From NCBI RefSeq assembly GCF_000940805.1, contig NZ_CP007142.1, positions 5,432,593 to 5,496,592 of the forward strand: DNA of 64,000 nt, written 5' to 3'. The first letter of the stretch is position 1; every line of letters starts with the position of its first letter. This DNA comes from Gynuella sunshinyii YC6258. GTDB taxonomy: Bacteria; Pseudomonadota; Gammaproteobacteria; Pseudomonadales; Natronospirillaceae. The translations under genes and the position numbers were made by a program. This document shows, one piece after another, positions 27,986 through 38,535 of the stretch. The notes beneath the pieces were generated by a model, which saw only the letters and a list, made by a program, of their open reading frames with translations, did not search any database and had not been told where the DNA came from.

Positions 27986-28960
27986 TTATTTTTGCTGATT
28001 GAGTTTCTTCTCTTTTTTCTGCTGCCGGTGTTTCCGGCTAAATTCATTAGCATCCGAACCGATATGAGTTTCACCACGCTTTTGTGCCAGTTGTTGCTGT
28101 TTCTCACGGTCACGAAACCGCTGTTTCTGTTGCTCAGAGGTTTTCCCGTGGCAGTGCCGACAGCTGACCCCGACCTCAAAATGCGGATGCTGCTGATCTG
28201 CTGCGGTGATAGGCAGTCGACAGGCATGGCACAGATCATATTCACCGATTTTCAACCCGTGAGTCACCGACACCCGGTTATCAAATACAAAACAATCTCC
28301 CTGCCACAACGACTGTTCTTCAGGAACCGTTTCCAGATATTTAAGAATCCCGCCTTGTAAATGATAGACCTCATCGAACCCCTGCTCTTTTAAGTAAGCG
28401 GTGGATTTCTCGCAGCGAATGCCTCCGGTACAGAACATCGCCACTTTTTTGTGCTTGCTCTTATCCAGGTTCTGCTGCACATATTGAGGGAACTCGCGAA
28501 ACGTTTCCGTTGCCGGGTTCACAGCATTTTTAAAACTGCCGATGTCATATTCATATTGATTACGGGTATCAATGACCAATGTCTCGGGATCACTGATCAG
28601 CGCGTTCCAGTCTTCCGGCTTCACATATGTACCCACCACTTTTTTAGGGTCGATACCTTCAACCCCCATCGTGACAATTTCTTTTTTAAGCTTCACTCTG
28701 GTGCGATAAAACGGCATGGTCTGATCATATGATTCTTTCCAGTCAAGGTCACTAAAGCGGGTGTCCTGACGCAGAAATGCCAGCAACCCGTCGATGCCTT
28801 GACGGGTTCCAGCCACAGTGCCGTTAACTCCCTCTCGGGCGAGAATCAACGTACCTCTGACGCCCAGTGTCTGCATCCGATCAAGCAGAGGCTGTTTCAG
28901 GGTTTCGTAATCTTCGAGGGTGACAAACTTATAGAGCGCACATACAACAATCTGGTTCAT
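27986..28960 (-). CDS. trhO: tRNA uridine(34) hydroxylase TrhO (rhodanese family)
   Basis: YceA/TrhO family protein, which makes 5-hydroxyuridine at position 34 of tRNAs. ATG 28960 (AGGTAAAG upstream) gives 324 residues, the family length. It has an N-terminal acylphosphatase-like half with [10 protein letters not shown] and [16 protein letters not shown], then a rhodanese domain with [13 protein letters not shown] and active Cys in [14 protein letters not shown], and a C-terminal zinc-ribbon-like segment with CHAC and CRHCHG. The last 50 residues are highly charged ([19 protein letters not shown]). It is likely the lead gene of a small unit with the two genes downstream. Confidence 0.95.
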   Translation of the reverse strand: MNQIVVCALYKFVTLEDYETLKQPLLDRMQTLGVRGTLILAREGVNGTVAGTRQGIDGLLAFLRQDTRFSDLDWKESYDQTMPFYRTRVKLKKEIVTMGVEGIDPKKVVGTYVKPEDWNALISDPETLVIDTRNQYEYDIGSFKNAVNPATETFREFPQYVQQNLDKSKHKKVAMFCTGGIRCEKSTAYLKEQGFDEVYHLQGGILKYLETVPEEQSLWQGDCFVFDNRVSVTHGLKIGEYDLCHACRLPITAADQQHPHFEVGVSCRHCHGKTSEQQKQRFRDREKQQQLAQKRGETHIGSDANEFSRKHRQQKKEKKLNQQK

Positions 28961-29371
28961 GATCTTTACCTGTTCTGCAAATCCGGTCGCAAACCGGAAG
29001 CGAATCCGCACTGAAACGGATCAATTATTAAAAAGGGCGGCAAATTTACCAACGACCCGACTACGATGCAAAAAAAACCGGTACGGCAAAAAAGCGTCAT
29101 ATCCAAAAAAAACCGCTGACTCGCGCAGCCGCATAACCACGCGCTGGCCAGTCAATTACAAAGTTCATCAAAACATCATTTTTTACCAGAACTCAAATTG
29201 ACTTAGACCGGAACTGAACTAGAGTTAAAACTAGATTCATTGTTTTGTTTCTGAAAAAAATTCAACGCTCAAGAGTAGTGAGATCCGGCTACGGTGTTCC
29301 ACAGCCGGCGTAAGTTGTTGAATAACAATAGTTAGTCAATGAACATAGAGATCAGTCGAGGATAGTTGTTC
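28961..29371. promoter_or_regulatory. Divergent promoter region of trhO and the chemosensory operon
   Basis: About 410 bp of AT-rich DNA. A possible sigma-70 site for the operon is TTGACT (29198-29203) with TAGAGT 16 bp further on. CTAG-AGTTAAAA-CTAG lies just downstream. No sigma-28 consensus was convincing. GAGGA 9 nt before ATG 29372 sets the operon's first start. Confidence 0.35.
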
Positions 29372-30544
29372 ATGCAATCGCGCCTTCAAACTTCCAGTTT
29401 TTTTTGGATACTGCCGGTCCTGCTGGCTTTTGCCTCAGCCGGTGCGGTTATGTTTGTTTCCAACCTGACCATTATGACGGCACTGCTGGCGCTGATATTA
29501 CTGATTGCAGGCGTGATGATCGGTCTTTGGAGTTTTAATACTTGTGCCAGACTGGTTTCCACTCTGGAGGAACAAACACAACAGGAAACCGCCATAGACA
29601 AAACACCGGTATATCTGTCTCTCTGGCATTTATGTGAAAAAACCTTACCCATCTGGAGCCGACATATTGAATCAGCCCGGAACCAGACCGAAGAATCTAT
29701 TACGGACCTGACCAGCCGTTTCGGTATTTTGGTACAACGTCTCAATGCAACCCTGGAAAACTCTCATCAAATCAGCGGCGTTCAAGGTGCTGATAACCAA
29801 ATAGCCAATACTTTTCAAACCGCTGAAAAACAGCTTCAGGAAGTCATTACCTCTCTTCGCAGCACTCAGGAAGGCCGCAGCCATATGTTGAATGAAATGC
29901 GGATACTGACCAGTTACACCGAAGAGCTAAAGCAAATGGCCGCTCAGGTTGGAGCTATTGCCGAACAGACTAATCTGCTGGCACTTAACGCCGCTATTGA
30001 AGCTGCACGGGCCGGCGAAGCTGGGCGCGGTTTTGCGGTGGTGGCGGACGAAGTACGAAAGTTATCGACATTGTCCAGTGAAACCGGTCGGGAAATGACT
30101 GTTAAGGTCAACACCATCAACGATGCAATCAGTAAAGCGTTTCAAGTCGCAGAACAGGCGACAGTTGAAGATGGTGAAGTACTGACGCGATCAGAAGCCA
30201 CTGTCGGCGAGGTAATTACTACGTTTACCAACATTGTTGAAACCCTGAAACATTCCACCGAAACCATGCAGCAGGAAAGTCAGGGCATTCGCGAAGAAAT
30301 TGAAGATATGCTGATCGCCCTGCAGTTTCAGGACCGCACCAGTCAGATTTTGAATCAGGTCTGCGACAACCTGGAAAACCTGGAGCAGGCACTGGAGCAA
30401 CGGGACGAGCCCACTGCGACGGAAATCGATGTCGACCGCTGGCTGGATGCCATGGAAAGCAGCTACGCCATGCTCGAACAGCGTATTAATCATCAGGGCC
30501 GGCATTCTGGTCACGATACAGCTCAAGATATTACTTTTTTTTAA
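29372..30544 (+). CDS. Methyl-accepting chemotaxis-like receptor without periplasmic sensor
   Basis: First gene of the chemosensory operon, 390 residues. Two adjacent N-terminal TM helices (about 10-52) leave almost no periplasmic loop. There is no HAMP, and the rest is a coiled-coil signalling domain with tip [21 protein letters not shown] and [12 protein letters not shown] 29372 is chosen over TTG 29366 for spacing to GAGGA. The position at the head of a che2-type operon matches the receptor gene at the head of the Pseudomonas aeruginosa che2 cluster. With no extracellular domain it may sense membrane state or act through a partner (inference). Confidence 0.88.
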   Translation: MQSRLQTSSFFWILPVLLAFASAGAVMFVSNLTIMTALLALILLIAGVMIGLWSFNTCARLVSTLEEQTQQETAIDKTPVYLSLWHLCEKTLPIWSRHIESARNQTEESITDLTSRFGILVQRLNATLENSHQISGVQGADNQIANTFQTAEKQLQEVITSLRSTQEGRSHMLNEMRILTSYTEELKQMAAQVGAIAEQTNLLALNAAIEAARAGEAGRGFAVVADEVRKLSTLSSETGREMTVKVNTINDAISKAFQVAEQATVEDGEVLTRSEATVGEVITTFTNIVETLKHSTETMQQESQGIREEIEDMLIALQFQDRTSQILNQVCDNLENLEQALEQRDEPTATEIDVDRWLDAMESSYAMLEQRINHQGRHSGHDTAQDITFF

Positions 30545-30558
30545 TTTAGGGAGAATCC

Positions 30559-30927
30559 ATGTCCAAAACCATCATGATAGTCGACGATTCCGCATCTCTG
30601 CGTCAGGTTGTCAGCATTGCCCTGAAAGGCGGTGGTTATGATGTTATCGAAGCCTGTGACGGCAAAGACGCATTATCAAAATTGAATGGAGAACGAGTCC
30701 ATCTGATTATCAGCGACGTCAACATGCCCAATATGGATGGCATTACATTTTTGAAGGAAGTCAAAAAGATGCCCCGCTACAAATTTACTCCCGTCATCAT
30801 GTTAACCACCGAATCACAGGCAGCGAAAAAAGCCGAGGGACAGGCAGCTGGAGCCAAAGCCTGGGTGGTAAAACCATTCCAGCCACAGACTATGCTTGCA
30901 GCAGTTGCAAAGCTGGTTCAGGTGTAA
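30559..30927 (+). CDS. cheY: CheY-type single-domain response regulator
   Basis: 122-residue receiver. The acidic pocket is DD at 9-10, the phospho-acceptor is Asp53 (IISDVNMP), the switch Thr is in LTTES, and the conserved Lys is in VVKPF. There is no output domain. GGGAG lies upstream of ATG. It follows the receptor gene by 14 bp. Output could be flagellar or another CheA-controlled target; the presence of a STAS gene next to it suggests a non-standard output or a phosphate sink (inference). Confidence 0.95.
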   Translation: MSKTIMIVDDSASLRQVVSIALKGGGYDVIEACDGKDALSKLNGERVHLIISDVNMPNMDGITFLKEVKKMPRYKFTPVIMLTTESQAAKKAEGQAAGAKAWVVKPFQPQTMLAAVAKLVQV

Positions 30928-30948
30928 CCGTATTCAAAGGCGACGATC

Positions 30949-31251
30949 ATGTTTGAGTATGCATTTAAAGAAGATCAGTGCCAGGCCGCCATCAGTGGCG
31001 AAATGACTATTTATACAATCCTGGAACTGAAAGAGAAGATTGCAGCCGTACTGGCGGATGCCCACAACATGACAATTGACCTGAGCGCCGTCAATGAAAT
31101 AGACAGCGCCGGCATCCAGCTACTTCTCGCTCTGCATAAAAACCGTCTCAAACATCAACATTCTCTGATGCTGACTCATCCACACGACTGCGTGACAGAT
31201 GCCTTTGCCACATTCGGACTGCAGTCATATTTGTCTCAGTCAGAGTCCTGA
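30949..31251 (+). CDS. STAS-domain protein (anti-sigma-factor antagonist-like)
   Basis: 100-residue STAS domain protein. The conserved phosphorylatable serine is Ser53 in INEIDSAGIQLLLAL, as in SpoIIAA-like proteins and as found between cheY and cheA in many F7/che2-type operons. There is no HPK-type anti-sigma kinase in the window. Its role in chemosensory arrays is poorly defined; it could bind CheA or a CheW. Spacing of 21 bp to cheY and 24 bp to cheA supports cotranscription. Confidence 0.92.
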   Translation: MFEYAFKEDQCQAAISGEMTIYTILELKEKIAAVLADAHNMTIDLSAVNEIDSAGIQLLLALHKNRLKHQHSLMLTHPHDCVTDAFATFGLQSYLSQSES

Positions 31252-31275
31252 GCTGAGCCCAAGCAGAGGTATCCC

Positions 31276-33456
31276 ATGAACCTAGATGCCGCTCTGAAAA
31301 CTTATATTGTCGAAAGCCGGGAGATGCTCCAGGAAATGGAAGACATTCTGTTGCGGATCGAAGGCATGACAGATCAGACAGAATCCCTCAACAGCATTTT
31401 TCGGGCGGCTCACACTATCAAAGGCTCGGCTGGTTTGTTTGGCCTCGATGGTATCGTTGGCTTCACCCACCATGTTGAAACACTTCTGGATCAATGTCGT
31501 AGCGGCGACACACCCATCACTGAAAAACTTGTTGCCCTGCTGTTGCAATGCAGTGACCACATTGGCCGCCTGATTGATGATCTCGAAACCGGAATCGAAG
31601 CCTTAAGCCCCGAACTGCAACAACAGGGCAACCAGTTAATAGCGCAGCTGCAACAGATTTATTCACCGGCACCGGCAAAAACACCAACGCCGGCACAACC
31701 AGAAAAGTCATCTTCCAAACCCGTGTCACCTGATCGCCCAACCCATTCTGAGCTATGGCATATTTCTTTACGTTTTGGCCTTGATTCATTGCGTGATGGC
31801 ATGGATCCACTCTCTTTTCTGCGCTATCTCGGAACCCTTGGCGAAATCAACCGGATACAACTCATCGATCACCACATACCCGATTTCGACAAAATGGATC
31901 CGGAGAGTTGTTACCTGGGTTTTGAACTCAGTTATCAAAGCGATGCCGATCAGAACGCCATTGAAGAGGTGTTCGAATTTATCCGCCAGGACAGCCATGT
32001 CTGCGTGCTTCCTCCCCATGCTGATCTGGACGATTTTGCCCGACTGATCGGCGAATTACCTGAAAACGATGAAGACCTGGTCAATCTGCTGGTGCAATGT
32101 GGATCCCTGAGCAGTGCAGAAGCCGATACCTTGAAAGCACCGCCGGCTGTCACTGACGAAACGGTAACCACACCCCCACCAGAAACACCATCTGCCATCA
32201 ACAAACCAGAGACGATTCCTCAGGCACAAAACACGGCACCGCCTACGGCCAGTCGGGTCAGTAGCGAAACCCAGTCAATCCGGGTGGATGCAGACAAGCT
32301 CGATCATTTGATTAACCTGGTGGGAGAACTGGTGATTGCCGGGGCTGGTGCGTCGCTGAATGCCGCAAATAATGGTGATACCGAACTGCTGGAATCCATG
32401 TCCACTCTGACCCGGCTGGTAGAAGAAGTGCGCGATTCTGCTCTGCAACTGCGAATGGTGCAGATCGGCGGCACCTTCAACCGCTTTCACCGGGTGGTAC
32501 GCGATGTTTCCAAAGAACTGAACAAAGACATCAAGCTGGTGATTACCGGTGCGGATACCGAACTGGACAAAACCGTGGTGGAAAAAATCGGTGATCCATT
32601 GATGCATCTGGTCCGAAACTCCATCGATCACGGTATCGAACCTCCCGAAACAAGAGTCGCTGCCGGAAAACCGGCCACCGGCACAGTACAACTGAATGCC
32701 TATCACGACTCCGGCAGCATTGTGATCGAAATCTCCGATGACGGCGGGGGTCTGAATCGTGAACGGATTCTGGCGAAAGCGATTCGTTCAGGTCTGGTCA
32801 GCGCCGAACAGCCACCGGACGACGCAGAGTTGTTCAAACTGATTTTTGAACCAGGATTTTCCACTGCCGAAGCCGTCAGCAACCTTTCTGGACGCGGTGT
32901 CGGCATGGACGTGGTGAAACGAAATATCACCGCCCTGCGCGGCAGCGTGGAAGTCGACAGTGAGGCTGGTAAAGGCACCGTGTTTCAGATCCGTTTGCCC
33001 CTGACTCTGGCCATTATCGATGGATTCATGGTTGGTGTCGGGCAGTCTTCGTTCGTCGTTCCTCTGGACATCGTCATTGAATGTATTGAGCTGACAAACC
33101 ATATCAGCGCCGCGGATTCTGACCGGGACTATCTCGATCTTCGTGGCGAAGTACTGCCCTATGTCCGGCTACGTGACATGTTTGCCATCAGCGGTAAGCC
33201 ACCGGAACGCGAAAGTGTTGTCGTGGTCAACTACGCCGGAGTCAAGGCCGGGCTGGTGGTTGACCGTCTGATGGGCGAGTTTCAGACCGTCATCAAACCC
33301 CTTGGCAAAATCTTCAGCCATCTGAAAGGGATCAGCGGTTCCAGCATTCTGGGCAACGGTGATGTGGCACTGATCATCGATGTGCCAGGACTGATACAAC
33401 AAATCACTGCATTGGAAAACACAGCGTATGCGCTGCCGAAACAAACCATGCATTAA
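31276..33456 (+). CDS. cheA: Chemotaxis histidine kinase CheA
   Basis: 726 residues with the full CheA layout. The P1 HPt domain carries phospho-His46 in FRAAHTIKGSAGLFG. A Pro/Thr-rich linker (about 130-160) and a central region (about 160-275, possibly P2-like) are followed by a second Pro-rich linker. The P3 dimerisation region starts around SIRVDADKLDHLINLVGEL. The P4 ATPase has N-box LVRNSIDHGIE, DDGGGL, and FSTAEAVSNLSGRGVGMDVV. The C-terminal P5 CheW-like domain covers about 590-715. It phosphorylates CheY and CheB of this operon. Confidence 0.96.
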   Translation: MNLDAALKTYIVESREMLQEMEDILLRIEGMTDQTESLNSIFRAAHTIKGSAGLFGLDGIVGFTHHVETLLDQCRSGDTPITEKLVALLLQCSDHIGRLIDDLETGIEALSPELQQQGNQLIAQLQQIYSPAPAKTPTPAQPEKSSSKPVSPDRPTHSELWHISLRFGLDSLRDGMDPLSFLRYLGTLGEINRIQLIDHHIPDFDKMDPESCYLGFELSYQSDADQNAIEEVFEFIRQDSHVCVLPPHADLDDFARLIGELPENDEDLVNLLVQCGSLSSAEADTLKAPPAVTDETVTTPPPETPSAINKPETIPQAQNTAPPTASRVSSETQSIRVDADKLDHLINLVGELVIAGAGASLNAANNGDTELLESMSTLTRLVEEVRDSALQLRMVQIGGTFNRFHRVVRDVSKELNKDIKLVITGADTELDKTVVEKIGDPLMHLVRNSIDHGIEPPETRVAAGKPATGTVQLNAYHDSGSIVIEISDDGGGLNRERILAKAIRSGLVSAEQPPDDAELFKLIFEPGFSTAEAVSNLSGRGVGMDVVKRNITALRGSVEVDSEAGKGTVFQIRLPLTLAIIDGFMVGVGQSSFVVPLDIVIECIELTNHISAADSDRDYLDLRGEVLPYVRLRDMFAISGKPPERESVVVVNYAGVKAGLVVDRLMGEFQTVIKPLGKIFSHLKGISGSSILGNGDVALIIDVPGLIQQITALENTAYALPKQTMH

Positions 33457-33478
33457 AGGTAAATAGCGGAGATCAGCT

Positions 33479-35440
33479 ATGTTAAACAATATGAAATTGA
33501 GTGTGCGGTTGACCCTCGGGATCGGTGTCATTGTGGTATTGCTGTGCATCGTGGCGATTGTGTCCTATAACGCATTAACGACAGCCTCCAACGGTTTTAC
33601 CGACTACCGCGATCTGGCCAAAAACAGCAACAACGCCAGCCGGGTCGAAGCCCAGATGCTGGCAATGCGTCTGGCCGTACTGCGTTATTATGTGAGTGCG
33701 GATCCCGTCCTTCTACGTGAACAGGAAGACCTTTATCGTCAAGGTGGCGATATTCTGACCGAGTCTCTGGAAGCCACCAGTAACGAGGAGGAACGCAAGG
33801 CTTTCACACAGATGATTGAACTCAGCAAGGAGTATCAATCAACCTTTCTGGAAATCGTCAAGCTGATGAAACAACGGGACGATCTGCTCACTACCCAGTT
33901 GAATAAACAGGGCGCATCCATGGAAGAAAATCTCAGCCGGATTCTGGACAGTGCCCAGGACAATAATGACATTACCACCTCCTTTGACGCCTCCGCCGCC
34001 ATGCACAACTTGTTGTTGGCCCGGCTCTATATCGTCAAATTTCTGGAGAGCAACAATGACGATTCTGCAGAACGGGCCAGAAAAGAGTTTGCCCAGTTTC
34101 TACAAGAACTGGATAAGCTGGATAAAGATCTGGTTAATCCAACGCTGCGGTCGCCTCTGCGTGACATTCAACTGGTGGCAGAAAAATACGCCGCCGGATT
34201 TGAGGAAATCGTCAATGCCATTCACAGCCGCAACACCCTGAAAGCAGAAAAACTGGATACCATCGGCATTGAAATTGTCGAAATTGCCGAACAGCTGAAA
34301 CAGAGCATTCGGGAAGAACAGGAAGAGTTGGGTCCAAAGGTGCAGTCTTCGAATGACAGAGCCGTATTGACCGTTGAAATTTTCAGTGTCGTTGCTCTGC
34401 TGATGGCAGCAGGGGCCGGCCTGTGGATTGGGATCAGTGTTATGCGCCAGATTGGTGGAGAACCTGGTTATGCCGCTGAAATGGTCAGCAAGATTGCTGA
34501 AGGCGATCTATCGACTCAGATCCAATTACGCCGGGGGGATAACACCAGTCTTCTGGCTGCCATGAAAGCCATGGTGGACAAACTGTCCGACATCATCAGC
34601 GAGGTGCGCAGTGCCGCCAGCAACCTCTCCAGTGCCTCCGAGGAAGTCTCTGCCACAGCCCAGAGTATGAGCCAGGGCAACAGTGAACAGGCCGCCAGTG
34701 TGGAGGAAACATCTGCATCGGTCGAACAAATGTCAGCATCAATTAACCAGAATACCGAGAATGCCAGAGTCACTGACGGTATTGCCTCCAAAGCCAGCCG
34801 CGAGGCGGACGAAGGCGGCGAAGCCGTGCGTCAGACCGTGCTGGCCATGAAAGCCATTGCTGAGAAGATCAGTATCATCGATGACATTGCCTATCAGACC
34901 AACCTGCTGGCATTGAATGCTGCTATCGAGGCTGCCCGTGCAGGTGATCATGGTAAGGGTTTTGCCGTGGTGGCTGCGGAGGTCCGTAAACTGGCCGAAC
35001 GTTCACAGGTCGCGGCCCAGGAAATCAGTGAGGTCGCTGGCTCCAGCGTTGATCTGGCCGAAAAAGCCGGTACCCTGCTCGACGAAATTGTGCCGTCCAT
35101 CCGGAAAACCTCTGACCTGGTACAGGAAATCAGTGCCGGATCAGAAGAGCAGGCATCCGGGGTATCACAAATCGCCAATGCCATGGAACAATTGAACAAA
35201 GTCACTCAGCAAAGCGCCTCTGCTTCAGAAGAGCTGGCGGCAACCGCAGAAGAATTGAGTAGTCAGGCTGAACAACTACAGGAGCTAATGGAATACTTCA
35301 ATCTTGCCCAAAATGGCCGCGGCAATCCTCCACCCAAACGGCAACCGACCAACAAAACCAAACCTAACCGATCCGCCGCTGCTGATCATCGCCCAGACCC
35401 GGATCCGGACCATGCCTTGCGCGAGTTTGTGAAGTTTTAG
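33479..35440 (+). CDS. Methyl-accepting chemotaxis protein with HBM-like helical sensor and C-terminal tether
   Basis: 653-residue receptor. TM1 is at about 10-32; a wholly helical periplasmic region (about 35-295) has the length and character of the helical bimodular (HBM) domain of McpS-type receptors, which bind organic acids. TM2 (about 300-322), HAMP and the signalling domain follow, with the tip [20 protein letters not shown]. After the coiled coil comes a flexible Pro/Asn/Lys-rich tail ending EFVKF, which fits the x-[FYW]-x-x-[FYW] pentapeptide used to tether CheR/CheB. The gene lies between cheA and cheW, where P. aeruginosa che2 has its Aer2/McpB receptor. Confidence 0.92.
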   Translation: MLNNMKLSVRLTLGIGVIVVLLCIVAIVSYNALTTASNGFTDYRDLAKNSNNASRVEAQMLAMRLAVLRYYVSADPVLLREQEDLYRQGGDILTESLEATSNEEERKAFTQMIELSKEYQSTFLEIVKLMKQRDDLLTTQLNKQGASMEENLSRILDSAQDNNDITTSFDASAAMHNLLLARLYIVKFLESNNDDSAERARKEFAQFLQELDKLDKDLVNPTLRSPLRDIQLVAEKYAAGFEEIVNAIHSRNTLKAEKLDTIGIEIVEIAEQLKQSIREEQEELGPKVQSSNDRAVLTVEIFSVVALLMAAGAGLWIGISVMRQIGGEPGYAAEMVSKIAEGDLSTQIQLRRGDNTSLLAAMKAMVDKLSDIISEVRSAASNLSSASEEVSATAQSMSQGNSEQAASVEETSASVEQMSASINQNTENARVTDGIASKASREADEGGEAVRQTVLAMKAIAEKISIIDDIAYQTNLLALNAAIEAARAGDHGKGFAVVAAEVRKLAERSQVAAQEISEVAGSSVDLAEKAGTLLDEIVPSIRKTSDLVQEISAGSEEQASGVSQIANAMEQLNKVTQQSASASEELAATAEELSSQAEQLQELMEYFNLAQNGRGNPPPKRQPTNKTKPNRSAAADHRPDPDPDHALREFVKF

Positions 35441-35449
35441 GAGCCAGCC

Positions 35450-35983
35450 ATGAGTCAGTCTGTTCATCAGTCTGATAGCAAAAGCCGGGGCGACCGACAG
35501 ATCAGCGCTGATCCGTCCCAGTTTTTGACCTTTCAGGTCAATGAGGAAATGTTTGCCATCGGCATTTTGCAGATCAAAGAGATTCTGGAGTGGGGCCGAA
35601 TTACCCCGGTACCGATGATGCCGGAGTTTGTTTGCGGAGTGATCAATCTGCGCGGTGCCGTTGTGCCCATCATCGACTTGGGTGCCCGCCTCAACGGCCG
35701 GCCAAGCGCTATCGGCAAACGCACCTGCGTCGTCATTTTGGAAGTCGGTGGTCCGGATGAACATCAGTGCATTGGCGTCATGGTCGATGCGGTATCAGAA
35801 GTCACCGACATTGCTGAAACAGACATCGAACCGCCACCGGGTTTTGGGGTAAAACTGCGTGCAGATTTTCTGGACGGAATCGGCAAAGTGAATGGCCGGT
35901 TCGTGATTCTGTTAAATGTACACAATGTATTATCAATCGAGGAACTGGCACAGATCTGCGATCGGACTCATTCTCGCGGTTAG
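35450..35983 (+). CDS. cheW: Chemotaxis coupling protein CheW
   Basis: 177 residues with one CheW domain covering most of the chain: FLTFQVNEEMFAIGILQIKEIL, then FVCGVINLRGAVVPIIDLGARL and a C-terminal segment ending FVILLNVHNVLSIEE. It couples receptors to CheA. It follows the receptor gene by 9 bp and precedes cheR by 27 bp. Confidence 0.95.
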   Translation: MSQSVHQSDSKSRGDRQISADPSQFLTFQVNEEMFAIGILQIKEILEWGRITPVPMMPEFVCGVINLRGAVVPIIDLGARLNGRPSAIGKRTCVVILEVGGPDEHQCIGVMVDAVSEVTDIAETDIEPPPGFGVKLRADFLDGIGKVNGRFVILLNVHNVLSIEELAQICDRTHSRG

Positions 35984-36010
35984 CCTGGTACAGGAAACGG
36001 AAGACTAGCT

Positions 36011-36832
36011 ATGGACCTCGCCACGAATTACAAACCGCCAGCGTTGACCGACGACGAGTTTGAACTGTTTCGGCAGTTGATCTATGACGTTGCCGGCATC
36101 AGCCTTTCAACCGCCAAAAAAGCTCTGGTAGCTGCCCGGCTGCTGAAACGGGTCAAGTATTTTGGTATGGCCAGCTATCGGGATTATTTCGTTCTGCTCA
36201 AAACACCCGGCAATGATGAACTTCAGAACGCTGTGGATATGCTGACCACTAATGAAACGTTCTTCTTTCGGGAAAAAAAACACTTTGAGTTCCTCCAGCA
36301 TCAGGTCCTGCCCCACTGGCGCAGCGGTGACAAACGTATCTGGAGTGCTGCCAGTTCCTCTGGCGAGGAAGCCTACTCACTGGCCATGACCCTGTCTGAA
36401 TATGCTCCAACCGATACATGGGAAGTCGTCGGAACGGATATCAGCACCCGGGTTCTCAAAACTGCCCGTAAAGCACAATATCCCATGTCCCGAAGTCAGG
36501 ATATTCCACTAAACTATTTGAAGAAGTATTGTCTGAAAGGGATCGGCACTCAGGAGGGTACATTTCTAATACAGCCGGCATTGAGCCGGAAAGTATCGTT
36601 CCTGCATGCCAATCTCAAACAGAATCTGACCAGACTGGGACGCTTTGATGTCATATTTTTGCGCAACGTCATGATCTATTTCAACAACGACACCAAGCGT
36701 CAGGTGCTGGCTTTATTGCTCCAACAACTGAACCCGGGAGGATTCCTGATGATTGGTCATTCTGAAAGCCTCAACGGAATTACCAATGCCGTCCAACTGG
36801 TTTCTCCTTCGATCTACGTCAAGGCCAGATAA
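36011..36832 (+). CDS. cheR: Chemotaxis protein methyltransferase CheR
   Basis: 273 residues. The N-terminal CheR alpha domain contains FELFRQLIYDVAGISL; TTNETFFFREKKHFEFL marks the junction. The SAM-binding domain has IWSAASSSGEEAYSLAMTL and later VIFLRNVMIYF. It methylates receptor glutamates. Its stop is followed directly by the cheD ATG (no gap). The tethering pentapeptide on the receptor upstream suggests it docks there. Confidence 0.96.
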   Translation: MDLATNYKPPALTDDEFELFRQLIYDVAGISLSTAKKALVAARLLKRVKYFGMASYRDYFVLLKTPGNDELQNAVDMLTTNETFFFREKKHFEFLQHQVLPHWRSGDKRIWSAASSSGEEAYSLAMTLSEYAPTDTWEVVGTDISTRVLKTARKAQYPMSRSQDIPLNYLKKYCLKGIGTQEGTFLIQPALSRKVSFLHANLKQNLTRLGRFDVIFLRNVMIYFNNDTKRQVLALLLQQLNPGGFLMIGHSESLNGITNAVQLVSPSIYVKAR

Positions 36833-37321
36833 ATGGACCCAAATGTTCTCAACATTTTTCTGAAACCCGGGGAATTTTATTTTGGAGACGGTAGAACCTG
36901 TATCCATACTCTGCTTGGCTCCTGTGTCGCCATCACCCTCTGGCACCCGCAACTGCTGATTGGCGGCATGTGTCATTACATGCTGCCAACACGTGGACGC
37001 AACCGGCATTTGTCGGCCGGGCATTTTGCCGATGAAGCCATCCAGCTGTTTTTGCAGGCTATCGAAAAATGGAAAACTGACAGCAACGACTATGAAGTCA
37101 AATTATTCGGTGGCGGTAGTATGATTCCGGATAATCAGCGGGGAAGCAGTGAAAGCGGCATCCCATGGGCAAATATCAACATCGGAAAAACCCTGTTGCA
37201 GCAGTACGGTTTCAAAATCAAAGCCTGCGACGTGGGCGGCAACGGTCACCGCAAATTATTTCTGGAGTTATGGAGCGGTGATGTATGGGTACAGACCAAC
37301 AGACTGACACAACCAGGATAA
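36833..37321 (+). CDS. cheD: Chemoreceptor glutamine deamidase CheD
   Basis: 162 residues. The catalytic Cys31 lies in TLLGSCVAITLW and the paired His48 in GGMCHYMLP; KLFGGGSM and the C-terminal VGGNGHRKLF are further family features. It deamidates receptor glutamines before methylation. The start abuts the cheR stop, and cheB starts 3 bp after its own stop. Confidence 0.96.
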   Translation: MDPNVLNIFLKPGEFYFGDGRTCIHTLLGSCVAITLWHPQLLIGGMCHYMLPTRGRNRHLSAGHFADEAIQLFLQAIEKWKTDSNDYEVKLFGGGSMIPDNQRGSSESGIPWANINIGKTLLQQYGFKIKACDVGGNGHRKLFLELWSGDVWVQTNRLTQPG

Positions 37322-37324
37322 ACT

Positions 37325-38389
37325 ATGAACACAATTAAAGTCATGGTGGTGGATGACTCCGCAGTTGTAAGACAGGTACTGCAGGAAATGCTCAACAAGG
37401 ATCCGGCGATTGAAGTCATCGGCGCAGCAGCAGACCCGATTTTTGCCATGAATCGCATGAATAAACAGTGGCCGGATGTGATCGTGCTGGATGTGGAAAT
37501 GCCCCGTATGGATGGCATCACGTTCCTGAAGAAACTGATGTCAGAACGACCAACGCCCGTGGTGATTTGCTCCACCCTGACGGAAAAAGGTGCCGAAACC
37601 ACCATGCAGGCCATGTCGGCCGGAGCCGTCAGCATTATCACCAAGCCCAAGGTCGGACTGAAAAGCTTTTTGAGCGATGCCGCCGACAATATCATCAATG
37701 CCGTTAAAGGTGCCGCCCGGGCCAACATGGCCAACATGCGTACCTCAGCGCTGAAAGTTGAAAAAAAACTGTCGGCTGACGCCATCATTCCGGGCAATGC
37801 CCGAGCCATGACCAAAACCACCGACAAGGTCATAGCCATCGGCACCTCAACCGGTGGAACTCAGGCACTGGAAGCGGTACTCACGGCACTGCCCCCCACC
37901 ATTCCTGGTATCGTTATCGTTCAGCACATGCCGGAAAAATTTACCCGATCGTTTGCGGAGCGAATCGACAGTCTCAGTGACATCAGCGTCAAAGAAGCTG
38001 AAAACAATGATCGGGTCATGCCAGGCCGGGCGCTGATTGCTCCCGGCGGTAAACACATGCTGCTGAAACGTAATGGCGCGCAATATTATGTTGAGGTCAT
38101 GAACGGCCCGCTGGTCAATCGTCACCGTCCGTCAGTGGATGTGCTGTTTCGTTCTGTGGCCCGTTATGCCGGAAAAAATGCTGTCGGTTTTATCCTCACC
38201 GGTATGGGGGACGATGGTGCCCGCGGATTGCTGGAGATGAAAAACGCCGGTGCCGAAACCTTCGCTCAGGATGAAAAGAGCTGTGTGGTGTTTGGCATGC
38301 CGAAAGAAGCCATCGCCCTGAATGCGGCATCCAGGGTTGTTTCCCTCGATGCGGTCCCCGCGGAAATCATGCGTTACAGTCACGACTGA
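37325..38389 (+). CDS. cheB: Chemotaxis response regulator methylesterase CheB
   Basis: 354 residues. The receiver domain has phospho-acceptor Asp56 in VIVLDVEMP. The C-terminal methylesterase has its catalytic Ser in [12 protein letters not shown], His in [10 protein letters not shown] and Asp in [12 protein letters not shown]. It removes receptor methyl groups when activated by CheA. It ends the chemosensory operon; cheZ, fliM or flagellar genes are absent nearby, in line with a che2-type rather than a flagellar cluster. Confidence 0.96.
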   Translation: MNTIKVMVVDDSAVVRQVLQEMLNKDPAIEVIGAAADPIFAMNRMNKQWPDVIVLDVEMPRMDGITFLKKLMSERPTPVVICSTLTEKGAETTMQAMSAGAVSIITKPKVGLKSFLSDAADNIINAVKGAARANMANMRTSALKVEKKLSADAIIPGNARAMTKTTDKVIAIGTSTGGTQALEAVLTALPPTIPGIVIVQHMPEKFTRSFAERIDSLSDISVKEAENNDRVMPGRALIAPGGKHMLLKRNGAQYYVEVMNGPLVNRHRPSVDVLFRSVARYAGKNAVGFILTGMGDDGARGLLEMKNAGAETFAQDEKSCVVFGMPKEAIALNAASRVVSLDAVPAEIMRYSHD

Positions 38390-38535
38390 TACCAAGTGGT
38401 TGCCGTCACAACCATTCATCGAAGCGGACATTTTTGAACCAGATCAACTTATGGGTTCGAAAGCTCACAATTGTTTTGTATTCCATCAGCAGCGCACTTA
38501 CAGTTATCGCATACATAACACAGAGGCGTGTCGTA

